From Campylorhamphus procurvoides (Eukaryota; Chordata; Aves; Passeriformes; Dendrocolaptidae), in assembly GCA_013396655.1 (NCBI GenBank), contig WBMV01009265.1, positions 108,746 to 172,745 on the forward strand: DNA of 64,000 nt, read 5' to 3'. Within the stretch, counting starts at the first letter, position 1, and each line of letters begins with the position of its first letter. The position numbers were made by a program, and so were the translations under genes. The notes beneath the pieces are model-generated. The model ran no database searches. It saw only the letters and a program-made list of their open reading frames with translations, and was not told where the DNA came from. Positions 11,196 through 25,400 of the stretch are shown here, one piece after another.

Positions 11196-14100
11196 ATAAA
11201 CAAAGCTAAAATTTACATCGGTACATTTTTGACCAGATTAAATGCTAGGTTTAAACTTGGAAAACATAAATGAACTAATGAAGGAACTTTAGCGCAGCTG
11301 GTATAATCTTACTAAATCAGACAAATGCTTCTTCAATCCCTTTTATTACTTTAGATATACTGGCATTTCATAAAAAAAAAAAAACTGACTTGATTACAAG
11401 GAATCTGAACTTCTCCTGTGTGATAAACAATGACTTCTAAGGTCTCTTTATATTTCTGCTCATTTTTCATTTATGAAACTTATTCAATGTCCTGTAGTCT
11501 CAAATTTCAATCACAATTTTTTCTAAGGTCACATAGTTTTAGTCTTTTTAGCACACAAACAGTTCTAATACAGTGAATTAGCACAAAATTCTTTGTTAGG
11601 AGGAGGAGACAAATCTGCAGTGTGAGATAGAGATCAATAAAAAAAGATACTAAAATCTAATCTTAACTTAATTTTAAAGAACATGTTTAGTTAGGGAAGC
11701 TCTGTCTTGATTCAGCCTCTTCTTCAGTATTAGACCACGGTTTAGCTAGCACATCTTTTTGGCTTTCCCACATGGAATCTTGCATTTTGCAATTACACAA
11801 TTAACAATTTCAATGCATATAAACCAACTTAATATTCATTCTATGATTGAGAAAGATACTTTTAATACTGATTACTTGAGCACCCCTTCTCACTGACTTT
11901 AGTATTTCAAACACGGTCTGCAGACATGGAAGCAACCTGTATCACTTGGATCAAAATGTCCTTAGTACTGAGGGCTTTTGGATGTTACACCCTCAAGGAT
12001 CTATGAAGTCAACTGCTTCATAGCGCTAAGGGTGAGTCTGTTCCCTGTTGCACAGATTTTACATTCATTTAACTCTATCAGTTTCCATGCTATGGCACAA
12101 AAGCTGGTACACTGCAATGGATCCCCAGAGCAAAAAAAGAACTGGCCATAATCTGAGACTAGAAATCATTATTCATTGCTCAAGGACACTATTGCAATCA
12201 GCAGTCCATATTTCTCTTTCATTCTTCCTAAACAGTTTAATGAGCAGCTAAAGTCAATTTGTGCCATATAAAATGAGGGCAGTAGAGAACTGTAATATTG
12301 AAAAGATTTCTATTTAGTTACTTCATTGAAGGTGACTCTCACATCTGTTGGTAGCTTCCTATGCCCTAGGTAGAGTTACTAAATGTGAAACATGAGGCAG
12401 AGACCAAACAAGGTTTGTTCCAGGTTAGATCAGCCCTTGCAAAATTTTCTCAGGGAAGCACTCTCTAAAGTTTGTTTCTATATGAAGCCATGTTTTATAA
12501 GGATAATAGGAGCTATGCAGAGGGCTGAGCACTGGCTATCCTAAAGTCTGCTGAAACACAAAGCTACATATTCAGGTATAGCCGGAAATCAGGTGCCACA
12601 AATACAGCAGTACTAGTACATGGCTTGTGCCATCCTTGAAGATAACTTGTATTTTCATTTATGGCTAGCACTTCCACTGGAATAGTTACTTTTGTGGCTA
12701 CCTCAATTAAATTCTTTATCATATGCTCCCAGATTACACCATGTTTACAATTTAGATTTTAAGTGTCATAATAAAATGTCAAAATACTGCAGGAGTACTG
12801 CAATCAAAATTTGATTGAGAGGGGAAGAAAAATGTTTGATCATGATTATTTATCTTTGAAATAGTAACAGAAAATACATGTAATCTGAAGAAAATCAATG
12901 CTGAATTACTGTATTACAGTGATCAGAAAGTGAGTTTTAGTTATGAAGGCTAAAAGTTAAGCAGCTAGGGTCAAACAAAATTTGTGAACTTTTTCAAAGC
13001 TGGTTATTCATCACCAAAGGCTGGTTAAACTTAGGTGGGTTTATCTGTAGATAAAAATTTTGCCAGTAACATTGACTACATATAACTGAATAGACCTCAG
13101 GTGAACCTTTGGCCTCATTCATGCTTCATGTATAAATGGGGCTGTTGCCAAATATTATTATTATTTGCTCATATATCTCCTGTTGTACTTTCTACACAGA
13201 TTTTAACAAAATTACTAAATTCATTTAAGACTTAACATGCAGACCTTTATTTAGGTTTTACAGCTTGCAAATCTAAAATAATCCTACTACGTAATACTTA
13301 TTGAAAATAATATTTTTTATATTTCATTTATTTGCATGAAACATTTATTTAAAGTCTCATGATATTCAGAACAAAATTTTGAGTTAATAAAAAAGGACTG
13401 TATCTCTAATAACAGGTTTTTTTAGATATATAGCATCTTGTCCATTATCTGCTCTAAAACTATGCATCTCTCTTAGTTTCTTTCAGAATTGAGGTTCAAA
13501 AAACCAAGATTAGGTAACTAAAATAAGGATGGAGTGTCTTTTGGCCTGGTCAGTTATGTACTGGAATTAACATTTTAGAGTTGTGTTACTAGCACATACT
13601 TTTCTTCAGACAATCTCAGCGAAGTATTTGGAACATAGTTCTTTGGGAAATCTAATGCCCAAGTGCTTCTGATACTAGCCACAAATCTGAGACTGTACTA
13701 AAATCTGAATATGCACAAGACTTGACCATCAGGAACTATTTTCCAGACAGCAGTGTGTGTAGGTTTTGTAGTGTTTGTTTGTTTGGGGTTTTTTGTGCCT
13801 TTTCCCCCCGCCCAGATGCATTTATTGTGGCACTGTGATCACATGCTTGTCAGGAATAGTATACTTAATAAAACTGTGCATGTATTTTCTAAAGCTGTAA
13901 GCAAACAGTCTTTTAAATAATAGAAACGAGGTAGTATGATATGCAGTTGTTGCCTGATTTTAATGTTTTCCCCTACTCAATTATTTCTATATATATTGGT
14001 GACAATTGCAAAAGGTATGTCAAGGGTTTTAGTTTTTATCAGAAATAATTTTCATTTTCCAGTCAATGCATATCTTATTTCTTTCACCATTAATTCTGTG

Positions 14101-15776
14101 ATGTGGTCTCAATTATATCAGTAGAAGTGCGAAACAACCCATCCTGACCTAAATATTTCTGAATTAATAAATGCTCTTTATCAATCTGTTATACAGACTA
14201 ACGCACCACAACTTGCAGGATGATTAAAATGACTCTTTGTTATGGGAATCAGCAGGAACTACAGAATTTAATTGCCAAAAAGTTCAATGTCATATGGCAC
14301 TTATCCTTTAATCTGTTAATGCTGCTGAATGTGACTACAGTCTTTGGATGTTAAAAGTGGGTGGTAATATTAAATCAGTTTCCATTATTGTATGTATCTT
14401 GCTGTCAGAGTTTTACTGTTTAACCGTATTTGATGTCACCTATGACCATGAGCATAAGCTGATGGCATTTACAATCTAAGTTCTTTTAAACGGAAGAAGT
14501 TAATAGATCAAAGCAAGCCATTGCTGTGATTCAATGAAGTGAGATGATCACATAAATGATCACTGGTCAAGAAAACACACAGGATTACAGACTCGTCTGC
14601 TTCTGTGACAAAGCCTGAAAGAAGTCAGTTTATATTTTGGAAGCTTTCTACAACAGTTGGTGAGGTTTGATGAAGATCTTTTATTTTCCCTACATTTTGG
14701 TGCAAATTCTCAAATTTATATCCATTTTGTCAATGTCAGGAGAGAAAAAAAACCTTCGCAGTTGCTTGCAGGTGATCACCACTTTTCAGCAATTGTATTA
14801 TGAGGAAGCATATGGTGAAGCATCTCTGTTACATAAAAATCAACAAAAGAAAATGGAAATATGGACAGAATCTAGTCAAAAGATCTCTAAATCAGGAGTA
14901 AAAAAATGAATTGCAGAGTTATTATAGGTACAGATTATCATAGTATATGAAAATCCTGGCCAGATACAATTACAGCAATAATAACACCAATGTCTAATTT
15001 TATACAAGGTTTTCACATGAGGCCCTCAAAAGAGCTTTAACATCATAAACATTAGTATTATTCCAAATTTACAGATTGAAAGAAGAAAGACAAGTACATG
15101 ACCTACACTGTTCTTCAGTAAAATGCAACACAGGACTGAATGCTGACACTATACTTCCTGGAATTATTATTATATCAATAACATACTTGAATTGATTTCT
15201 AATATTACTGAGCTTAAATCTAAAATGAAAGACTTGCACCCTTTGGGCTAATGTCATTTATAGTGTCAAACGATGACACAACGTTGCTCTTTCCTAATTC
15301 ATTTATCTGAGCACAAACTGCTGGCAGAATGAAGGCTGCTTCTAACCAGAAGAATCAGGTAGAAACACCACCAGAAGGTCAAATGTTAAATTGCAGTGCA
15401 ACTTGCAATTTAGTATTTGTTACAGGCTTGGTAAACACCCCACTAAGGAACTAGACCTTTATTAGAGTTCATATCATTGACGATTAAGCTTTTGCTGACA
15501 ACTCATTTCACCTCCTGCACTTTTGCATCACTTTTTACAATAGGAAAAGAGTAAAAAACTAATGTTAACAAATATTAGAGACTTTGTGCGCTTTATTGCA
15601 ACAATGTCTTTACTGTCTTCTCATTTATGTAATTCGAACATCTGTTTCAGTCCCCACAGGCTAATCAAATATAAATTATCCTGACAACCAAAACTTTTAA
15701 ACTGGTGTATTAATCACATACAACTAACACTGTTTCTTTAATAAAGGAGAAGACAAAAAAGCCCCACATACAGTAC

Positions 15777-15867
15777 CTCATCTAGTTCCATTTCATCTGG
15801 ACTCTCCCATGGTTTGATAAACTTTCCACGAGACCTCTTCAAAGGCACAATAACTATGTAATAGCCT
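15777..15867 (-). CDS. PTPRD: PTPRD exon: membrane-proximal domain, first part
   Basis: 91-nt exon, acceptor TTTACAG, donor GATGAG|GTACTG, phase 2 in and 0 out. After completing a split Lys codon it encodes [20 protein letters not shown] and then [10 protein letters not shown]. This continues the segment between FN8 and the RKRR site and is a close match to PTPRD. It is below the usual ORF length cut-off; support is the exact join in frame with both neighbours. Confidence 0.93.
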
Positions 15868-18800
15868 CTGTAAATGAAACAGTTTCACAAAAATTAAATT
15901 GAAGGAAAAGGATTAGGTAAATTGGTGGAGTAACTATCTGTTCAAAATAATTTCAGAGAGCAGTGGTATGCTGAGAATAAACTGTTGCACATTAATATGT
16001 CACTGCAGCCTTTCAAACATAGCTATAAACATTCACACTCTTGAAAAAACATCAATTGTTTAACATTTGACAGACAAATTGCACCAATTATCCGAGGTTT
16101 TTTGTGCAAATATATAAATATTTATAACAAACTTTAATTATAATGTTCTAAAATGCCTTAGTAAGATACAAAAGTCATGGGATATTTGTGCCCTGCCACC
16201 ATCACATTGCAAAAAAAAAAAGCCAAGCCCCTATATTGAAACATATTACCATGTATTTACATCTCAATTACCACCCCATCTTCCCCCATTATAATGTATT
16301 ATCAGAATAGATTAACATAATGTGTTTGTTGATGTGAGTACTACAATAAAGCGAAAATAAAGGAAACATGGCATATACTCCACCTATACTCCCTTTAATT
16401 TTGAGTATCAATCTCTATCAGCTTTATGTACTTAAATATTCTGTTCACAGTGATAGGCAAGAGTGCTTGATTTATGCTCTCTTTATAGCTAAGATTGGCA
16501 AATTACATATACTGGTTTTTCTCAGAAACATTTTCCTGAAAATATCTTCCTCCTCCCCACCCATGGAGACTAGTAAATTACACTTTCTAGTATAATAGAG
16601 ATCTGATACTTTCCTTGTTTACTTCAAAAAGCCTGGATATGTCAGGCATATAAATAATTTCACATTAGTGTGAGGTAAGAAGCAGTAGAATCACAACAGC
16701 AGGACATCCAGGATAATATAAAATACATCTTCTTGACAAACACACTTGTCAAAAACTCAAGCACTCTCCATCTTAGAGAAGAGGGAAAGAAGCTGGTTTT
16801 CTTTATTTCTAGTAACAACAGATTATTAAGGTGTTTCTCTCATTCCATTATGGGAGACAATTTTAGTGTCTCATGGACCATCTCCTCTTCCAGTCTGCCT
16901 TTTTTTTTTACAGCCCATTCAACCTTCTGCAGCACTGACTATTCATTTTGCTCATGTAATGCACTTGAAAATCCTAAGTAATTAACAAAAGAGAGTCTAC
17001 AGAAAAGGAGCTGCATTAAAATTGATTAAAGACTATCTCAGTCTAAATCAACTCTATAAACTAGCTTGTTTCCATATCAGTGCAAGCCGTTGATCCATTT
17101 TAATCGTCTTTTTACTTACAAATTCTTCCCATAAAAGAAATGTAAAAAAACTTTGTTTTTTCACTTCTATAGTAAGTGCACATATCCATTAACTCTTGTG
17201 TTAAGAAATCTAAGAAAGTTTTCCGTGTAAATGCTGAGCATTCCAAAAGTAGATGCTGGGAAGGACTGTTGCCTACAGATTCTTAACTACTGCTCACCTG
17301 CTGTATTACAGCATTTTAAAGAAATCTGCAGCATGCATTCTTACAGTGACAATATGATAAATCAACTTTTACACTGAAGTTCTTACACAAAACTAGTCAG
17401 GCTGGTTGAACCTTGATTTTAAACCTCAGTAAGTGTATTACAAAATCTTTGGCTACATGAACAACAAATCCTAGTGAACACTTAGTTTTCCATGTATACA
17501 GAAACTACAACTTACATACCTTAACAGATGCCTAAGAATCAAGACAAAAAACAATTGACAACTGGCCCCTTTATGTCTTTCAAACATCAAAGATACATCT
17601 GTTGGATGAACTGCATAGCAGTCACACATATCTTTTTATTTTTTAAATTAACAGCATGCATTTTTTTTTTCAATCAAGGAACTTCCAGCATGTAAATGTT
17701 ACTTTCACAATCTTTCTCACTTCCTTCATCCAAGTCTGCCACTCGTAACTTTGAACATCTACCGAGACTTTCAACACACACATAGTATTTTAAGCTAAAA
17801 GAAAAGTAGATCAAGAGTAAGCCTAAAAATGAAAATGTTCACACCAATATACAGTGCCGCAAATTGTGAAGGACAACAAAAATCTGTGATTTCTAGCTAA
17901 CTCCAGAAGATGTAACACCTATTGAAAAACAAGTTTTATAGTTTCCTTCGTCATTTGCTTCTTTGTTTTTAGGGTTTTTTTCTGGGGTGAGGGGAGAGGA
18001 GAGGAGAGTGAGAAATGAGGAGTTTGTTTCGATATTTCCTGATCTATGGAGTATTTTGAAGACCTATTTCACCTTCTGTGAAATTAGTATTATTGAAAAC
18101 TCAGTATTTCATCATAAGCTAGAGACAATCGTGATAATATGCTGTACCAACAGAGGAATAGTAAGTCTAAAAATGTTCACGACAACTACATAAAACTGTT
18201 TTTCCCATACAAAGATGATAGCAGAATAATCTTACTTATTCTACCAAGCATTGGGTCAGGTTTTTCTGGTCAGTATGTAGCTTTGCAATGTATGCTCCAA
18301 GGCTCAAGTCAACCTTTGCTTTACTATCTCAAGCTCAATCAAATCTTCTTAGAAAACAGATATAGAAGGCAAAGATAACATTATTTGCAAAATCAGCAGT
18401 TGGACCCCATAGATTTCATGTCCCTTTTCTGATGTCACTTTGCCTCCTAAATTTTTTCACAGTACATAAAAAGAAGGGCATTATTTCTTTTCCCACTGCT
18501 GGATTCTGCTACTGTTTGACCAGCTATCCTGCCTTTTTTCTCTCTGTGAATGCTTTGCCTCATAAATCTTTTTTGACTCATTCCATCTTCAGTCTTCCTT
18601 AGCTGCATTTGTTACTGACCGCATCTTACTCAATCTAATGATAATGACTACATGTTTCAGTTTTTCATCCTTTTAATGTCTCAAAGTCATTTATTTCTTG
18701 ACCTTACCTGCCTCAAAAGCCTCAGCCAGTAATGAAAAAGGGGGTAGCTTTCTACAAAGCCATCAGTAAAAATCCACCAGGGAGAGGACAAGTAGAATCT

Positions 18801-20171
18801 CCTGCAATATTTAATGATTGGCTCATTTTCCTCCCCATTTCCTTTACATTACACATGGGAACCTTACAGACCAACAAGAATCACTATAAGCAGAGCAATA
18901 ACACTTATTGATTGTACCACGCTTCATGTTTTCCTGGCAAATCTTTATTGTCTAACTTTACAAATCCCTGACCATGTGACGGATGATCGTGTGGTGTCAA
19001 GTCTTTAGTCCTATGTCTGCTGTTTAAATTTCCACAGCATCTGTTTCCCCCTCAAAATCTAAGCAACCTCTAGAAAACTGCCAATTTTTTCAGTAAACTC
19101 TCTGGTTTTCTTTCTGAGACCAGCGGAGAGGACCTGGTATTTTTCTCTTGATATATCACTTCAGAATTAATTATTGTGAATTAATGTAAGTCCAGCAACA
19201 ATTCTTTAAAACTCCACATAATAGAGTTATTCCAGAATGAGTCTGAGTACTTCAAGATGCTTCAGCAGGGTAGCTACTCATTGATGGGTCATTCATTTTT
19301 TCTAAGAGAATATATTGTTCAAAATATAGCTGTTTTTCTGCATTCCTCATTTTGCAGTCAGTGATGAAACACAAAAGTACTCTGAGAAAAATCTACATTC
19401 TCCATACAGGTCTTACACACTTGGCTACATGACAGACTTAGAGAATAGTCCTAGTTTGAAGTAACCTACAACGACTGTCAGTCCTACTACCCGACCACTT
19501 CAGGGCTGACCAAAAGTTAAAAAAAAATAATTAAGGGCATTGCCCAAGTGGCTCTTAAACACTGACAAGCCTGGGACATTGATCACCTCAGCAGGAAGCC
19601 TCTTCTAGTGTTCGAAACCCCTCTCAGTAAAGAAATGTTTCCTAATGCCATCTGAACCTCTCCTGATATGCAGCTCTAAGGCATTGCCTCATGTCCTATA
19701 AATGGATCTCAGGGAGAAGAGATTAGCAGCTGTCTCTCTACTTCTCTTCCCCAGGAATCAAGGAGGTGAGCCCTCAGCCTTTTCTCCAAACTACACAAGC
19801 GCAAAATCTTTAGCAGCTCTCCAGAGAACACAGTACCCAGTCCTTCCACCAGCTTTGTTGCCCTCTGCTGGATGCACTCAATGACCTTTACAATACAATG
19901 TGGAATTTGCTCTTGTTAAAATTCATGCCACTGATGACTGCCCAATGATTCAATCTATCTATCTATATCTCTTAGTAAGGCCTCTTGCCCCTTGAGAGAA
20001 ACAACACCTCCAAGTTTACTATCATCAAATATTACCCAAATATTAGTTCAAATACTACTTCAGAGTATTGTACTCTCTGTACCATTATGAAGAATAAAGT
20101 CTTGGTCCACCATCAAGAGTTAGAATAATGATTTTTCTGGAGACAAAAACAATGGTAATTCATTCACTCAC
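15868..20171 (-). other. PTPRD: PTPRD intron
   Basis: About 4.3 kb, AT-rich; contains a worn CR1 copy at 19490-20040. Short plus-strand open frames around 16368, 16733, 17963 and 18139 have no domain or codon signal and look like chance. Confidence 0.75.
19490..20040 (-). mobile_element. CR1 LINE 3' fragment, old
   Basis: In reverse complement this reads as the C-terminal RT region and 3' UTR of CR1. Recognisable plus-strand landmarks are the CAGCCTTTTCTCCAAACTAC stretch, GTTGCCCTCTGCTGGATGCA and the ATCATCAAATATTACCC block. It is diverged and interrupted by stops. It sits in the sense orientation in the intron. The 3' tip is not sharply defined. Confidence 0.8.
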
Positions 20172-20425
20172 TTTATATTCTCATTTGAAGGTACTTCTGG
20201 AAGTTCCACAGTTATCATGCCATCTAAGTTGGTCTTCCCAATGAAGACTGGCTTTGTGCGAAGCACATCTGGTGCAGTCCTTGCTGTCACTCTGTGCTGA
20301 AGACCCCCAGCACTATTCCCTCTGTTTGTCAGCACAAATGAGTATGAAGTCTCTGGCTTCAAGTTAGTGATCAGCTTTTGAGTAGCACGTCCATCAACCT
20401 CCATTTTCCCATCATCATAGAGGAT
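20172..20425 (-). CDS. PTPRD: PTPRD exon: FN8 second half and linker
   Basis: 254-nt exon, acceptor ATCTTAG, donor ATAAA|GTGAGT, phase 0 in and 2 out. It starts [20 protein letters not shown], includes the FN fold core [20 protein letters not shown], then [20 protein letters not shown] and ends PEVPSNENI with a split Lys. It completes the eighth fibronectin type III domain and begins the membrane-proximal domain. From memory, mammalian PTPRD seems to have slightly more residues around GKM-EVDG; that needs an alignment. Confidence 0.95.
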
Positions 20426-21306
20426 CTAAGATAATACACATAAATTGAAGGTGGTTCTCATTATTAAGAGAAGGCAAATAATGCTGTCACACTGAATTCA
20501 GCAATAAACCTAGCTATAAATTTAAAATGAAAGTTACTAGGCACTTTAGGTTCTAAAGTAGTAATGAATTTACTGCAATTAAACTTCTCACTTTCGGGGA
20601 GAGGGGGAACTATAATCTAAAGCAATGTAAGCACTCCTAAAATGCAACTTCGCTTTTTCAAAATAAGTACCTTTGCTTGAACCCAGAATTTGTAGCAAGG
20701 CACTCTCGCTAAAGGTACCTTAACTTTTTCATTCACACTCCTTATTTAGAAAGGTTTTTGCAACATTTAGATCATAAAATACTGTTCTTCGCTTGCCAAT
20801 GTCTGAGATGACATAAGACATTAAGAATGATGCAGATGAAATTCCAAGCAGACTGCATGTTACAGAGCCTCTGTATCTGGCTAGTGCTATGGTTAGAGGA
20901 ATAAAAGAGTAGGAAAGTAAAAAGATGTCTTAAATGTAAGGAGACAAAAACCAAAATGGTATTCAATTGCAGTCACTACAGAAATTACTAAAAACAAAGG
21001 AATAAAATTACTATTTTCTTTCACCATTTTCTTTACAATATTGTAGCAATGTACTACAAATTAGTAAGGTGTTCTTGTCACACATATTAATCAGTATGAG
21101 CCTGACTTGGAAACACTGCCACAACAGTGGAAAACACATACTGCCCTATGACTGAATTTAACAGTAACATTGCTTATTAGCATGCAATCTTAAATAGAAA
21201 CAAATAGACACAAAAAAATTCCCCATGTTCAGTAAGCTACTTAATCAAGTGAAAGACATTCTCTAGCCTCTGTTATTTTCTCCTGTAAAAATGGAAAGTA
21301 ACTTAC
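20426..21306 (-). other. PTPRD: PTPRD intron
   Basis: 881-nt intron within FN8. No repeat or extra exon recognised. Confidence 0.8.
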
Positions 21307-21404
21307 TTTGAAAGGCAAGGCTGAATTGTAGTTTTCTGGAATTTCCCAGGACAGCAAAACAGAAGTCTTCATAACTGCTTTAACATGAAAATTTTTTGCA
21401 AACA
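21307..21404 (-). CDS. PTPRD: PTPRD exon: FN8 first half
   Basis: 98-nt exon, acceptor CCAGCAG, donor TTCAAA|GTAAGT, phase 1 in and 0 out. It encodes 33 residues starting [20 protein letters not shown] (the conserved FN tryptophan) and ending NYNSALPFK. It opens FN8. Two overlapping AGCAG steps precede the exon, so the acceptor could shift by three bases, but the chosen site keeps the VDQ|V junction expected for PTPRD. Confidence 0.94.
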
Positions 21405-21832
21405 CTGCTGGAAAAAAAGAAACAATGTATATAAACAACATCTTGGAGCCCAGACTTGTCATATTTCAACTTCTACTTGGGAGTATTAGCTTTCCATTTA
21501 GGTCAAAAAACAACGATTCAATTCTCCTACCTGTTTGTTCACATTTAAACATCACATTTAAACTCACTCTCATTCTTATCTAGTGAGAACCCAATACGCA
21601 CATTTTCCTTACCTGAAAAAATTGTGGAGATGTTAGCCAGAACTTGCTTGGCAAGGGACAACTGAATTCTAAGGCATCCAGAACATATTAAGATTTACAT
21701 ACTTTACCTTTTGTGTTTGATGAAACTATTTTTATGAATGGGCTAGTCAGTTTTATTTATACCTTCAAAAACAGTGATATCCAAAGACCGATACTCCTTT
21801 AAAGGTCAACGCCATAAGCAGACAAATCCTAC
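21405..21832 (-). other. PTPRD: PTPRD intron (short)
   Basis: 428 nt, the shortest complete intron in the window, between the FN6-FN7 exon and the first FN8 exon. Nothing else seen. Confidence 0.85.
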
Positions 21833-22420
21833 CTTGATCCACGGGTAGTGTCCTGAACTGGACACTTGGACTATATGGACCAGGCCCTTTGCTTGTGTGG
21901 GCACGTACTTTTACATCATATGTGGTATCTGGTTTTAAGCCAGAAAGTGTCATAGTGGTATCTGCAGGAACAACAGGGAGTTCAACTGGCTGGTAAGAAA
22001 CATTGATATCTCTGTACAAGATGGTGTATTTGGTGATAATGCCATTTCTCTCTGCCAAGAGTGGCATCTGCCAAGTTAATTGAACTGATGTAGAAGTAGA
22101 GCCTTCTGAGTGGAGATTTTGGGGAAATCCACTGGGTACCTCTTCAGGGACAGAAATCTCTTTAACCATTTCCTCCCCAAAGCCCACTTTATTTCTAGCT
22201 GAGAGCCTGAAGACATAAGAAGCGCCTTTGTGAATGTCTGTGGCCGTGAAGTGATCCTCCTTCTCTGAGAATTCCATGGTTGTAAATGTATCCATGTCTT
22301 TGCGACCAAATTTCAGGCGATAACCCTGCAGCGGGCCAAAAGTTTCCACAGGAGGATGCCACTGAATTAGAGCCGTGTTCATCTGTGTGTGGCTAATCAC
22401 AAGCCGAGGTTTGCCTGGAA
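21833..22420 (-). CDS. PTPRD: PTPRD exon: FN6 and FN7
   Basis: 588-nt exon encoding two full fibronectin type III repeats, acceptor GCTACAG, donor GATCAAG|GTAGG, phase 1 in and out. FN6 runs from [20 protein letters not shown] with its core tryptophan in IQWHPP to [10 protein letters not shown]7 runs from [20 protein letters not shown] through [18 protein letters not shown] to QFRTLPVDQ. The domains pack as beta sandwiches in the rod-like ectodomain. The phase-1 borders allow whole-domain skipping, and FN4-FN7-lacking isoforms are known in the family. FN7 carries an N-V-S sequon in [14 protein letters not shown]. Confidence 0.97.
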
Positions 22421-25400
22421 CTGTAGCACAATGTTATTTAAAAATGATGAATAGAAACACAATTGCATGCACAATTCTTGAGGCTAGTTTTAGAAGGAAG
22501 AGGGATACATTTTCTCTTCCCTCACTCTTAGCTCCACTGTCTTATGGAAGAAATAATGTCTGCCTCCCACACTATTAACTCATACACTATAATGAACTGC
22601 AACAGTAGAGACATTACTGCATTTTTGTCTTCTTCCCTCACCATTATTTCTAAATAAAGAGAACATGAAGAGGCATGCAGGAACATAAATCAAGAAATAA
22701 AACTTCAAGCAGAATTCTTATGAGTGGTTCTGTCTCACTTAACTATCCTTATTTGAAAAAAGAAAAAGAGCACTGTCATAAGTTTTCATTAATTTAATCC
22801 AAGGCACATTTCCTGTAAACAGGGAAATAACTAATCATAATAATAGTAGTAATAATGATAATAATGAAGAAATTAAAAGTTTCTAGATAGGTCTAACATA
22901 ACTTTTAATATTGATAGTTAAAATGTGGTAGATGGGAAGTCAGAGCAACCTTGTCCTCAACAATCATTACTACAGAAGATGAAACTCTATTGTTATACTT
23001 TCTGTAGTCAAATCACCTCCAGGATGTGCTGTTTCAGCTTGAAGAGATAGCACAGTTTGAAATTTAATTTTTTACTTTTCCTGGCATATAACATATGATT
23101 AGTTTTCCAGCATGGTCTTGGTGCACATGAATTGAATTTCTTCTGAAGAAGACTAAATTGGTAGCTCCTCTTAACCTGCACACCACATACACTCACATTC
23201 TTAACTGGTACCCACTAGTCCAAATGGATGATTTGTCTTTCAGAGAAGCTCAGACTGCAAGTGTGGTAAGGGCATTCAGTTCAGAAGATTGAGTTATTCC
23301 TAACAGAGGTAGAAATCCCATTATACAACTTATACAGTGTACATTTTCAGAGACTCCATATCAATTGCTCTCATTTACTGTTCCAATTTATTAATTTTAA
23401 ATTATTCATGTCCATTTATATTAATTTCATTTCTAAATTCATTAATATTTCTATTTGAAAATAGTCTGTTTCTTTTACAATGAATTATTTGATACGAAAC
23501 ATACCCATAACTATTTAGAAATTTAGTGCTCATTGTGTACCAATGCCTGACAGGTCAAGAGGCTAGAATAATTATGGGAGTAGGTGCAATGACAACATAA
23601 GTCTTCAAAGAAGACTAATTAGTTTCATCTGCATTTGAAGCCTTCCCACATGAATAACTGCTGCACTGTGAGCTCTGGTTCCTGTATTTAAATACTTGAA
23701 TGGATTTTACTACTCTTCTTCAGTTCTCAGGCACCCAGCAAATCAGATTGTTATTGTTAGAAGTTCTGACTACAATTCCATAATAAATGTGGAATAAGAA
23801 GGAAAGAATGGCATGCCTTGAAGAAAATTCTGCATTTTGTAAGGTCTTTCCTCATTACATCTGTCATAAGTCATGACATTGCTTCCAATTTCATAAGAAT
23901 TAGAGATAGATTTTATATAAATTTTCCAAATATCCTAAATTTTAAATGTGTCTTTCACCTGGCAGCATTATTCCCAAGAATCTTGTGAATTTTTTCCCTC
24001 ACTTTCTGGTGCATAAAGAATATCTTTCTGATTAGTTCTGACTTTTTCTCATTGATAACTACAAGTCCCTATGGAACAAAAAAAAAAATGGCTGTGAAGG
24101 TCTTTTGCAGGCCATATTTTTCTCTACATTGTAACTATTACTGACATCAATGTAGCACAGAAAGAATAGGAGAGTTCACACAAAAAGAATAAAAACTCCT
24201 TCAGCCTTCTACAAGGCTGGAAGATATCACCAAATTCTTTTTGTGATAAATTGCCTTTTTTTTCTTGTGGCAGACCTCATAATTACAACTGCTTTTTAAC
24301 CTTTGTGGTAACTATAGAGAAAGATATAAATTAGTATTTGCTCTTGATTAGAACAGGGGAACTAATAAAGCTTATTTATCCAATAAAATACCACATTACT
24401 AAAATGTTCAATAACAATGGTCACTTTTTTTTTTACCATAGAGCCTATCTGATATTGCAAAGCAGATACAGTCCTTTTTATTTTCAGACAGGTTTCAGTT
24501 GACATTTACTTTTAGTATGATCACTGGTGAATATTAGTGTTATAGGATGATGGCAGGATTCTGTGCAGTCCTATACACAGTCGTGTAATGAATAGTAGTA
24601 TCTAGAAACTTCTGATAAGAATCTGTATTTTTCATGAACCCAAAAGATGAGAAATTGTCCATAAAAATATATATATTCTCTGATCTAGTGAAATCCTCTT
24701 CCATTACTCCATAGCGAGACATCCGACATACACCCCTTTGCCACAGACAATACAGTTGCAATGGCATACCATTGTTAGTAGAAGCTCAGGCAAGTGCCTT
24801 TGCCAAATTACCTGAAATAATTTGTTCCTAGTAGCTCCTATAAAGTACACCACTGCCTCAACATAAATTTCCTCCTCTTAGCTGAAATCTGTATTTCAAG
24901 AGTGCTGTCCAGCATAAGAGAAAATCTCAAATAATGGACAAGCTTAGATTATTCGACTGCTGTGACACAGAAATTAAAGGTCTAGTTAAAAACTTCATAG
25001 AAATTGTATGATATCACAATATAGGAAGTCTTCATTGTTATCAAGGTCTTGTTAATCACACATTTTGTAACTTTGCCCCAAGAAATTTAAAATTTTCAAA
25101 TGCTTTCATTTAGAAATGTTCAGTAACAGTTTTTCTTCCGATTTCAGTAACAAGAAAAGGAAATTGAAAATAAGACAAAAACACAATCTGAAAATAGTTA
25201 CAGCATCCAGTGACTTCACTAAGTTACTACACCGTAGGCTTACTTATGTTTTTTGAATCTTTCCTGTCTAAATCTGTAAATTATGCTTTTGTATCACTAC
25301 CTGGACACAGCTAAATAGTTACTTTTCATCTGAATAGCATACAGATTGCAAGCCTCTTCAGTAAATGTTCAGACATCTATCCTCTTTTTGTATCTCTTAC

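Larger units (their letters stand above)
10608..15776 (-). other. PTPRD: PTPRD intron
   Basis: About 5.2 kb, AT-rich. Holds the CU-rich acceptor tract at its 3' end (10612-10652) and a CR1 piece at 11032-11195. Nothing else recognised. Confidence 0.75.
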
